The notes below the pieces were generated by a model. That model did not search any database. It was not told the origin of the DNA and worked only from the letters and a program-made list of their open reading frames with translations. From Bacteroidales bacterium (GTDB taxonomy: Bacteria > Bacteroidota > Bacteroidia > Bacteroidales > UBA3824), in the NCBI GenBank assembly GCA_016287995.1, contig JAEEXW010000123.1:1-7646 (forward strand): a stretch of DNA of 7,646 nucleotides, read 5' to 3'. Position 1 is the stretch's first letter. Each line of letters begins with the position of its first letter. Positions 1 to 6,669 of this stretch are shown in pieces. The translations under genes were made by a program, and so were the position numbers.

Positions 1-3000
1 TCCAAAGCGTAGTCTATGCGGTGAAATTTTTCCAAACAATTTTCACCCTTTGTCATTAGAGCCGTTACGTAGCGTGAGGGATAATTTTCTTTTGCGAGAG
101 AGGCTGCGTTGTCAAAATCCGACAATGCGTCTTTGTACCTATTGAGTGCGGTATTCAGCAAAGCCCTTGAAAGGTAAGCGTCAGAGGCGGTTTTTGATTT
201 TTTACCGCTGCTCTGAGCAATTTTGATTGCGTTGCCGTAATAGTCCAAAGCAAATTCTGCCAAAGTTTTCTTTTGCGACTGAAATTCTGTTATCGAATTG
301 TATTCGTCAGTATCTGACGATAGCATGTTTGCCCAGTCGTAATAAACACCCGCCATTATTTCCCAATCGTCCAAATCGGCACTCAGAGTAAATGCCGTAA
401 AATATTCGTTCATACAGCCTTTAAAATCTGATTTTCTGAAACAGACGTTTCCCGCTGCTTTGTGAATTTGGATTTTGAAAAGCGGGTCTTTTATGTAATT
501 TTCCTCGCGGCGTATTCTTTCTAAATAATTGTCTGCATTTTCTGTATCGCCGCTAACGATGCTTATCATTGCGGCCGATTCGAGACAACTTATCTGTCGT
601 GAAAAATTTTCTGCGTTTTTAAAATGTTTGTAGGCTTTCATCACGTATTCGCGGCTTTTGTCGTAGTCGGAATACGCTTTTACATAGTTTTCGGCGATTT
701 CAAGACAAAGTTCACCTTTTTCTTCATCGGCTTCAAGTTTTTCGAGTGCGGAGAGTGCGCTTTGACAATATTTCAATGCGTTGCCGTATTCTTGAAGTTT
801 TTCGTACATCAGGGCTACATTTTTTATGTTGTTGATAACCCCGTCAATATCGTTAACGGCTCTGTAATACTGCGAAGATTTTTGATAAAACATCAGTGCC
901 TCGCGAAATTTTGACATAGTGTCGTAGCAATAGCCTATGTTATTGAAAATGTAAGCGGATTTGTATTTGTCGCCGATTTCCATATAGATTTCGCCCGCTT
1001 TTTGATAACATTCGAGTGCGTCTTCGTAATTTCCGGCATCGTATTGATAGTCGCCTGTAATATTATAATAATTTGCAGCGCGATAGTCGTTGTGTTCGTT
1101 TTCGCCGAAAAGTTTCGGAGCCTTAAACATCATCGAAATACCTCTTTCAAACCTATCTGTTTCAACAAAAAACAATCCCGCCTCAAAATAAGCATCGGAT
1201 TGTATGTATCTGTCATAACCCTTTTGGGCAAGTCTTAAAGCCGTGTTGTAACACTCCTCAGCCTTTTCGTTTAATTCTTGTTCTTTGTAATCTTCGGCGA
1301 GGTCTAAATATTTTTCGGCAGTTTTTTCTTTTGACGGACGTTTTTTTAAGATTTCCAACTGATTGAGGTGTATCAAGACCGCCTCTTCCGGCATTTTGAG
1401 ATCTTTGTAAATATCAGCCATTTTGTCAGTGCAGTCAAAATAGGCATCACCCAAAAAGGGAAGATTTTTAAGTTCTCCGTGAGCCTTTTCCAAATAATCC
1501 AACGCCTTTTTGTAATGCGAATTGTTTGCCTCTGTATCGGCAAAAGATATTAAAGTGAGAGCCTTAGACAAGTTGTCGCCGGTATCCGTACAGAGTGTTA
1601 AGGCTTGTTCAAGTTTTTTTTGCGCTTGGTTGTAACGGCTTTCTTCTGAAAGCGTTTCCGCCGTTTTGCGAATTGTCTCTATTAATAAGGTGGTCTTGCC
1701 GAGTGCGGAGAAAATTTCTTCTGCTTTTTCGTAATTTTCAAGAGCGGTTTTTATCTCGTTTTTCTCTACGTAGACATCGCCTAACCCGCTGAGATTTGCG
1801 GCAAGCGATTCTCCGTTTTTGAGTTCCTTGTCCAAAGATATTGCGTAATTGTAATTCAAGATTGCGGCTTCATATTCTGTCCGCTTGAAATAGAGTTTAC
1901 CCAAAAACGAGTACCCTTTGCTCATTTCTTCTTTGTTTTCGTTTCTTTTGGCGATGTACAATCCCGCGTTATAACGGTCAAGAGCCTCTTTGTGATTGTT
2001 TAAAATAAGAAAAGCGTTTCCGATATTGTAAAGCGAAGTTATAATGCCGGAGTCTAATTTTTCGTTTTGTGCAATTTCCAAAGCCTTATTATAATTATCG
2101 AGTGCTTTTTGTATATCGCTTACTATTATAAAAACATCGCCGGAGAAGTTGTAAGCGTAAATCAAATCTTCTTTAAAAGAATTTTTTTCGCAGATTTTTA
2201 TTGCCTTTTCAAAAAATGAAACGGCGTTTTCGTAGTCTTGAACATTGGTATACGCCTCTGCAAGTGATATATATACGGCTGCGCAGCCCGAAAAATTCTT
2301 ATTTTTTGAGAACAATTCTGCTGCTCTTAAATAATACTCAGCGGCTTTTTCTATGTCGTTTTTAGCGGTACAAATATCGCCTATGTTGCTACAAGTAACG
2401 GCTGTTTTGTTTTCGTCAAAGAGTAACTCATTGATTTGAAGCGATTTCATAAAAAAGTCAAGAGCCTCTTCATTTTTGCCGCACTCGTATTTAAATAGTC
2501 CTAAATTGTTGTAATGACTTGATAAGGATACGTTGTCCCGGATTTCCAAGTCGGTTTTGATGGCTTGTTGCGCGTAACTTTCTGCGAGTTCATAATCCTC
2601 AGTCCTTTGGTACATAATCGCAAGGCAGCCCAAGGTTTTTGAATATGAACGTTTGTCGCCGTTTTTCTCGAAAAATTTTACCAAATGTTTCAGACTATAC
2701 TCTGCCATTTCGTAATTGTCTGCGTATGTGTAAAATATGCCGAGATTTATCTTATTTTTTGCTATTATTTCCTTATCGGTAATTTTTTGACAAAGTCTTT
2801 GTGATTCCGAGAAAAATTTTTCAGCCTCTTTTGTGTTTTGACGGTAAACGTAAATCATTCCTAACTGACTGTTATACGTTGAGAGGGCTGCGTAATCACA
2901 TTCTTGTGAAGCGTATTCAATGGCTTTCATAATGTTTTCTTCTGCCGCCTCGTAGTCTGCCAGATTAAGAAAATCCGTTCCGAGTGTGTAATATGAAAAA

Positions 3001-4310
3001 TGAATTTTGCTTGTTAAGTTATATTTTAATGCAGTTTTTAACATCAGCGAAGATATTTCTTTTGCTTTTCTAAAATGCCCCGCCCAACTTAGAGCGGCGT
3101 TTTGATAGCGCAAAAGTTCAAAACCGGCATTATGTTTTACAGTCTGGTCAGAAAAAGAAAATTCTGAAAAATTATTCAAAACCTCTTCCGTAAGTTTTGT
3201 TGCAAAAGTGGCATCGTAATTTTTCTGAGCCTCTTCAAGTCTTGAAAATACTTCGTTAATGTTTTTTGTTTCAACGATTTCTTCGATTTCCGAATCCGTT
3301 TTTTCTTTTGTTGAAACCTCAGAATTGTTTTCAAAAGAAAGTTTTTTGGAATAAAAGTTTTCTATTTTTTCTTTCAAAACCGCAATCTTTTCTTTGTTTT
3401 CTTTTGACATTTTTTCTATAAAGCCGAAAAGCATTTTTTCGGTTTCGACATTCATCAAAGTATGCCGTGTGTAATTGTCTGTCAAAGATTGCAAAAAGGG
3501 GTATTTTTCAGAAAAACTTAGATTGGAATTTATAAGTGCCTGAATTTTAAGTTGTTCTATTTCGTTGAAAGTAATTTTCGGTTTTAAGTTTAAGGTTTCT
3601 TCCTTTTGTTTTAAAACGCCGTCTTCCGAAAGAAAGAAAAATCCGCTTAACACCAAGTAGTCCAAAATTTCGTCCGTGATTAACAAATCCGACATCGAAA
3701 TTTCCCTTATTTCGTTGGAGAGTCCTAACGAAAAATCCCGCTTTGGAAAGCGTTTTGAAATGTACATGGCAATATCGGCAAGTTTGAAAGGCGGCAAAGT
3801 TATCTGCCGAAAAAAATCTCCGCTGTTTTGTAAAAAGGAAAGTATTTTGTCGGTTTTTTTATTAAAAAGTTCAGCACTGATAGAAAGTATCAGCGTCATT
3901 TTAAACGGTTTTTCTTTCAGTTGCTGTAAGATAAAATACAGTAAATCAAGACTTTTGTCGTCGGCGTAATTTAGATTGTCAATAAAAAATATGACCGGTG
4001 AAATTTTGGCTTTTTGCCTTAAAATTTTTTCAACTTCGTCTTTGTCTTCTATATTTACTTCGTTTTTTAGAAAATCAAAAGCGCAAAAATCTGTTTTTGA
4101 ATTGAAGTAAAAAATCTCCGCGCCGAAAAACTGAAAATCATAGCCGCCAGATTTCAGTCTTTCAACGAATTTTTCCACCAAAGATGTTTTGCCCGAAGAG
4201 ACTGCGCCGCTCAAAAAGACCGCGTATCCTATTGAGTTGCAGCAACTTTCAAACGTGTCTAACAAAATTCCTAATTCGGTTTCCCTACCGGTAAAATTTT
4301 TCAAATTCAT
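1..4310 (-). CDS. Giant STAND-like AAA_16 ATPase with long TPR solenoid, 3' end missing
   Basis: One frame without a stop runs from the ATG at 4308-4310 to the left edge, giving 1436 codons. An in-frame stop at 4332-4334 with no other ATG after it fixes the start; there is no Shine-Dalgarno site. Residues 6-16 (FTGRETELGIL) match the opening of AAA_16/STAND ATPases. Walker A is GAVSSGKT (35-42), and Walker B lies in IFFIDNLNYAD (107-117). Residues about 170-240 look like the helical and winged part that follows such NTPases. Residues about 296-345 form a K/E/S-rich linker, and TPR repeats fill about 398-1436. By family knowledge such proteins are ATP-switched signal transducers whose TPRs sense a ligand or partner, as in MalT. 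The ATPase begins at residue 6, so there is no N-terminal effector; any output domain must be C-terminal, beyond the window. It has no signal peptide or membrane segment and should be cytoplasmic. The architecture is certain; the function is unknown. Confidence 0.9.
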   Translation of the reverse strand, partial: MNLKNFTGRETELGILLDTFESCCNSIGYAVFLSGAVSSGKTSLVEKFVERLKSGGYDFQFFGAEIFYFNSKTDFCAFDFLKNEVNIEDKDEVEKILRQKAKISPVIFFIDNLNYADDKSLDLLYFILQQLKEKPFKMTLILSISAELFNKKTDKILSFLQNSGDFFRQITLPPFKLADIAMYISKRFPKRDFSLGLSNEIREISMSDLLITDEILDYLVLSGFFFLSEDGVLKQKEETLNLKPKITFNEIEQLKIQALINSNLSFSEKYPFLQSLTDNYTRHTLMNVETEKMLFGFIEKMSKENKEKIAVLKEKIENFYSKKLSFENNSEVSTKEKTDSEIEEIVETKNINEVFSRLEEAQKNYDATFATKLTEEVLNNFSEFSFSDQTVKHNAGFELLRYQNAALSWAGHFRKAKEISSLMLKTALKYNLTSKIHFSYYTLGTDFLNLADYEAAEENIMKAIEYASQECDYAALSTYNSQLGMIYVYRQNTKEAEKFFSESQRLCQKITDKEIIAKNKINLGIFYTYADNYEMAEYSLKHLVKFFEKNGDKRSYSKTLGCLAIMYQRTEDYELAESYAQQAIKTDLEIRDNVSLSSHYNNLGLFKYECGKNEEALDFFMKSLQINELLFDENKTAVTCSNIGDICTAKNDIEKAAEYYLRAAELFSKNKNFSGCAAVYISLAEAYTNVQDYENAVSFFEKAIKICEKNSFKEDLIYAYNFSGDVFIIVSDIQKALDNYNKALEIAQNEKLDSGIITSLYNIGNAFLILNNHKEALDRYNAGLYIAKRNENKEEMSKGYSFLGKLYFKRTEYEAAILNYNYAISLDKELKNGESLAANLSGLGDVYVEKNEIKTALENYEKAEEIFSALGKTTLLIETIRKTAETLSEESRYNQAQKKLEQALTLCTDTGDNLSKALTLISFADTEANNSHYKKALDYLEKAHGELKNLPFLGDAYFDCTDKMADIYKDLKMPEEAVLIHLNQLEILKKRPSKEKTAEKYLDLAEDYKEQELNEKAEECYNTALRLAQKGYDRYIQSDAYFEAGLFFVETDRFERGISMMFKAPKLFGENEHNDYRAANYYNITGDYQYDAGNYEDALECYQKAGEIYMEIGDKYKSAYIFNNIGYCYDTMSKFREALMFYQKSSQYYRAVNDIDGVINNIKNVALMYEKLQEYGNALKYCQSALSALEKLEADEEKGELCLEIAENYVKAYSDYDKSREYVMKAYKHFKNAENFSRQISCLESAAMISIVSGDTENADNYLERIRREENYIKDPLFKIQIHKAAGNVCFRKSDFKGCMNEYFTAFTLSADLDDWEIMAGVYYDWANMLSSDTDEYNSITEFQSQKKTLAEFALDYYGNAIKIAQSSGKKSKTASDAYLSRALLNTALNRYKDALSDFDNAASLAKENYPSRYVTALMTKGENCLEKFHRIDYAL
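3..3119 (-). repeat. Protein-level array of about 26 TPR repeats, 40-residue period
   Basis: Translated on the minus strand, the pattern x5-L/I/F-G-x2-Y-x8-Y-x-x-A-x recurs about every 40 residues. From residue 398 to 937, fourteen units start exactly 40 residues apart (398, 438, 478 and so on to 918) with no insertion or deletion. Examples are SHYNNLGLFKYECGKNEEAL (598) and TSLYNIGNAFLILNNHKEAL (758). After residue 938 the register slips by one to a few residues per unit and continues to the left edge. The 40-residue form resembles LGN/Rap-type peptide-binding TPRs rather than the 34-residue form. The DNA of the units has diverged, so this is not a recent tandem duplication. Confidence 0.85.
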
Positions 4311-4326
4311 TCGCCGAAATTTTTTG

Positions 4327-4358
4327 TAAAATTAGGGATAATGTGCAATATAAACAAA
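4327..4358 (-). promoter_or_regulatory. Candidate promoter of the STAND-TPR gene
   Basis: On the minus strand TTTG (4358-4355) is followed after 20 bases by TAATTTTA (4334-4327). This is one base from the Bacteroidota -7 consensus TAnnTTTG at the usual spacing. Transcription would start around 4320, leaving a leader of only about ten bases before the ATG at 4310. The surroundings are A/T-rich, so a chance match is possible. Confidence 0.35.
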
Positions 4359-4369
4359 TTTTTTTGTTT
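4352..4369. repeat. Palindrome in the divergent promoter region
   Basis: AAACAAA (4352-4358) and TTTGTTT (4363-4369) form a perfect 7-bp inverted repeat around four T bases. Each arm contains the TTTG that can serve as the -33 element of the outward-facing promoter. It could be an operator for a dimeric regulator acting on both genes, or only a by-product of A/T-rich sequence. Confidence 0.4.
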
Positions 4370-4394
4370 TTTTACGACAAAATATTTAAAATTG
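4363..4394 (+). promoter_or_regulatory. Candidate promoter of mltG
   Basis: TTTG (4363-4366), a 20-base spacer and TAAAATTG (4387-4394) fit the Bacteroidota -33/-7 pattern with one mismatch in the -7 box. The expected transcription start near 4400 gives a leader of about 18 bases to the ATG at 4418. It lies back to back with the minus-strand candidate, only four bases apart at the -33 elements. Confidence 0.4.
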
Positions 4395-4417
4395 CACTCT
4401 GAAAAATAATTTTTGAG

Positions 4418-5455
4418 ATGAAAAAATCAGTTAAAATACTTCTTGCGGCGTTTTTAGTTGCGGGAATTGTGGTTGGAATCGTATGTTTTAACATATATAA
4501 CAAAGTGTATTCCGCTAACGTGTTTATAAAAGACACCGAATATCTTTATATTAGAAACGGTGCTGATTTTCAGACAGTTTTGGATTCTTTGTATAAAAAT
4601 TTTGATATTAAGGACAAGGACGGTTTGGAGTTTGTTGCTCAGCGGAAAAATTATCCTTCAAAAATAAAAGGCGGACGCTACAAACTTTCTGACAAGATGA
4701 GTAGCAATTCTCTTATAAATCTTCTTCGCTCCGGCTCTCAGTCGGAGGTGAGTCTTGCTTTCAACAACTTGCGCACTATTAAGCAACTTTGTTCTAAGGT
4801 GGCACAAAAAATCGACGTTGACAGCAATGTGCTTTATGATTTACTTCAAAACAAGGAATATCTCAAAAAGTTTGGTTTCAATCCCGAAACTTGCAACGCG
4901 ATGTTTATTCCCGATACTTACAACTTTTATTGGAACACGAGCGAAGAAAATTTCGTAGAAAAGATGTATTCTTATTATCAAAAGTTTTGGACGACAGAGC
5001 GGAGGCAAAAAGCCGCTGCAATTAATCTTACACCGCTCGAAGTCAGCATTTTAGCCTCTATTGTCCAAATGGAGCAGGCGCGTTTTAAGGACGAGCAGCC
5101 TATTATTGCCGGACTTTACATCAATCGTATGAAAATTGGTATGCCGCTTCAAAGTTGTCCTACGCTCATCTACGCAATCGGTGATTTTTCTATAAGGCGT
5201 GTTACGGGCAAAATGCTTGAATTTGACTCGCCATACAACACTTATAAATATCCGGGACTTCCGCCTTCTCCGATTTGTTTTCCTGAAAAAAGCACGTTAG
5301 AGGCTGTCTTGGACTATGACAAAAATGATTATATATATATGTGTGCTAAAAGCGATTTTAGCGGACGGCATTTTTTTTCAAAGAGTTACGAAGACCAAAA
5401 ACGTCATGCAAGGGATTTTCAGAGAGAACTTGACAAGCAGGGAATTAAACGTTGA
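4418..5455 (+). CDS. mltG: MltG, endolytic murein transglycosylase (YceG-like)
   Basis: The 345-residue product matches the MltG/YceG family in length and order. It has a short cytoplasmic N-terminus, one membrane anchor (about residues 6-26), a LysM-like periplasmic part (about 35-105) and the transglycosylase domain (about 110-340). Family signatures visible are MFIPDTY (162-168), ILASIVQMEQ (211-220), IAGLYINRMKIGMPLQ (230-245), SPYNTYKYPGLPPSP (271-285) and a C-terminal YMCAKSDFSGRHFF (307-320). MltG cleaves nascent glycan strands at the inner membrane and is thought to set strand ends during growth. The expected catalytic glutamate is E219. Two usually conserved positions differ: Q220 where Thr is common, and C247 where Asp of LQ-x-DPT is usual. 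The ATG at 4418 is the only one after an in-frame stop at 4400-4402. Its stop lies inside an inverted repeat, and the gene is divergent from the STAND-TPR gene. Confidence 0.95.
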   Translation: MKKSVKILLAAFLVAGIVVGIVCFNIYNKVYSANVFIKDTEYLYIRNGADFQTVLDSLYKNFDIKDKDGLEFVAQRKNYPSKIKGGRYKLSDKMSSNSLINLLRSGSQSEVSLAFNNLRTIKQLCSKVAQKIDVDSNVLYDLLQNKEYLKKFGFNPETCNAMFIPDTYNFYWNTSEENFVEKMYSYYQKFWTTERRQKAAAINLTPLEVSILASIVQMEQARFKDEQPIIAGLYINRMKIGMPLQSCPTLIYAIGDFSIRRVTGKMLEFDSPYNTYKYPGLPPSPICFPEKSTLEAVLDYDKNDYIYMCAKSDFSGRHFFSKSYEDQKRHARDFQRELDKQGIKR

Positions 5456-5511
5456 TGGTTAAAAAAATATAAATAAAAAAAAAATAATAAAAAAAAGATT
5501 AACGTTTAATT
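5443..5511 (+). terminator. Inverted repeat with A-rich loop, possible mltG terminator
   Basis: AATTAAACGTT (5443-5453) and AACGTTTAATT (5501-5511) are perfect reverse complements. One G-U and two A-U pairs can extend the stem inward to 14 pairs. The left arm covers the last codons and part of the stop of mltG. The right arm is followed by T-rich sequence (TTCTATTTTTG), as an intrinsic terminator would be. The loop is about 41 bases and almost all A, which is unusually long for a terminator, so the role is uncertain. The A-rich stretch may also act as a bent or UP-like element for the next promoter. Confidence 0.45.
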
Positions 5512-5534
5512 TTCTATTTTTGATAAAAAAAATG

Positions 5535-5542
5535 TATCTTTG
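5535..5542 (+). promoter_or_regulatory. Bacteroidota -7 promoter box ahead of the wecA-like gene
   Basis: TATCTTTG, followed by CA, is an exact match to the Bacteroidota -7 consensus TAnnTTTG. The expected start near 5548 gives a leader of about 30 A-rich bases to the ATG at 5581. A TTTG at 5519-5522 sits only 12 bases upstream, too close for the normal -33 spacing; the properly spaced position reads TTTTC. The promoter therefore probably relies on the -7 box and the upstream A tracts. Confidence 0.7.
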
Positions 5543-5580
5543 CAGCGGAAAAAAATTGCATTAAAAACACTAAGAAAAAA

Positions 5581-6669
5581 ATGGAAAATTTAATTATACC
5601 GGGAGCCTTTTTGACGGCGATGATAATTACTTGGGTTTCAATACCTTCTGTGGTTACGGTTGCTAAACTTAAAGGTCTTTGCGAAAAACCTAACGAAAGA
5701 AGATTACATGTTGGAGTAATTCCGACGTTAGGCGGTTGTGCTGTTTTTGCAGGTTTTTTAATTACTGCAATGTTATTTTGTGGTGGCGAAACTAAAAGTT
5801 TTTTGCAGGCTTTTGCTGCCTCGGCCATTCTTTTGTTTTTTGTTGGCATTAAGGACGATATTTTGGAAATTGCGCCTCTTACAAAACTTTTAGGACAGAT
5901 AACTGCCGCTGCTTTGACCGTAATTTTCGGCGATGTAAGAATAGAAAGTCTTGACGGAATTTTTGGTTTGCATGATTTGCCGTATTGGATAAGTGTTTTA
6001 TTATCAATAGGTTTTGTAATTTCTATTATTAATGCTTACAATCTTATAGACGGTGTTGACGGACTTGCAGGACTGCTCAGCATTACAGCGGTAGCGTTTT
6101 TTTCTATTTGGTTTTATTTGGAAGGTGTTGTAGATTTTACTGTTTTCGGAATATGTTTTATCGGAGCAATGACAGGTTTTTTAAGACACAATATGTTCGG
6201 GAAAGAGACTAAAATTTTTATGGGCGATACAGGAAGTATGCTTGTCGGTTTTATGTGTTCTGTTATGGCAATGAAATTTATGCAGTGCAATCACGGTGCA
6301 CATGTAGAAGTACTTTCTAAGCCTTTGCAATGTGCTCCTATTGTAGCGGTAACTTTTATGATTGTTCCCGTTTATGATGTGCTGAGAGTGATGTTTATCA
6401 GGTTTGTACTTCGTAAACCGATTATGCAGCCTGATAATCACCATATACATTACAGATTGAAATCTTTGGGTTTGAAGGCTTGGGAAATAGACTTAGTGCT
6501 TGTTCCGATTAATATTATTTTTGCGTATTTCTCGTGGCAGATTTCGCAGTCGCTTCCTTTGATGAGAATGTTGCTCATTGATTTTCTGGTACTTATGGCG
6601 ATTTTTCATATACCGCAGGCGATTATCACAATAAAAAAACGAAAAAAAGGAGATAAGGAGCAACTATGA
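5581..6669 (+). CDS. wecA: WecA/TagO-family polyprenyl-phosphate sugar-1-phosphate transferase
   Basis: This 362-residue integral membrane protein has about eleven hydrophobic segments. It carries the ordered motifs of the WecA branch of the MraY superfamily: NERRLHVGVIPTLGG (38-52), KDD (91-93), NAYNLIDGVDGL (151-162), GDTGS (215-219), VYDVLR (264-269) and QPDNHHIHYRL (283-293). The aspartates and the HHIHxR loop mark a transferase that moves a sugar-1-phosphate, usually GlcNAc-1-P, from a UDP-sugar to undecaprenyl phosphate at the cytoplasmic face. This is the first committed step of many O-antigens, capsules and secondary wall glycans. MraY itself is less likely, because it has a different His motif and sits in the division gene cluster. 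The exact sugar cannot be read. The A-rich leader has no Shine-Dalgarno site. The stop overlaps the next start as ATGA, linking it to the outer-membrane gene. Confidence 0.9.
   Translation: MENLIIPGAFLTAMIITWVSIPSVVTVAKLKGLCEKPNERRLHVGVIPTLGGCAVFAGFLITAMLFCGGETKSFLQAFAASAILLFFVGIKDDILEIAPLTKLLGQITAAALTVIFGDVRIESLDGIFGLHDLPYWISVLLSIGFVISIINAYNLIDGVDGLAGLLSITAVAFFSIWFYLEGVVDFTVFGICFIGAMTGFLRHNMFGKETKIFMGDTGSMLVGFMCSVMAMKFMQCNHGAHVEVLSKPLQCAPIVAVTFMIVPVYDVLRVMFIRFVLRKPIMQPDNHHIHYRLKSLGLKAWEIDLVLVPINIIFAYFSWQISQSLPLMRMLLIDFLVLMAIFHIPQAIITIKKRKKGDKEQL
6647..6660 (+). promoter_or_regulatory. Tandem Shine-Dalgarno sites before the barrel gene
   Basis: Two AAGGAG copies lie at 6647-6652 and 6655-6660, inside the end of the wecA-like frame; the second ends five bases before the ATG at 6666. 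None of the other three starts in the window has such a site. This and the ATGA overlap favour the 6666 start and translational coupling. The copies also encode Lys-, Gly- and Glu-containing codons, so partial coincidence is possible. Confidence 0.6.

Noticed and set aside
624..1792. Four short plus-strand open frames (624-914, 1002-1238, 1368-1553, 1595-1792)
   Set aside because: They lie opposite the TPR gene, encode low-complexity F/V/I-rich products complementary to its K/E/A/L codons, and match no family.
3..3119. 120-bp periodicity as a possible CRISPR or DNA tandem repeat
   Set aside because: The period exists at protein level only. The DNA units are divergent and there are no identical short repeats with spacers.
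3676..3969. 97-codon plus-strand open frame
   Set aside because: It is antisense to the ATPase domain of the STAND-TPR gene, whose frame has clear Walker motifs.
1..4310. Calling the STAND-TPR gene an Avs-type antiphage defence gene
   Set aside because: Avs proteins carry an N-terminal effector, which is absent here, and no defence neighbours are visible. The C-terminus needed to decide is outside the window.
4755..4958. 67-codon plus-strand open frame inside mltG
   Set aside because: It is an off-frame shadow of mltG with no family signature.
5328..5341. AT dinucleotide run in mltG
   Set aside because: It is short, in frame, and encodes the conserved NDYIYMC segment, so it is ordinary coding sequence.
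5514..5849. 111-codon minus-strand open frame
   Set aside because: It covers the start, leader and promoter of the wecA-like gene and has no recognisable motif.
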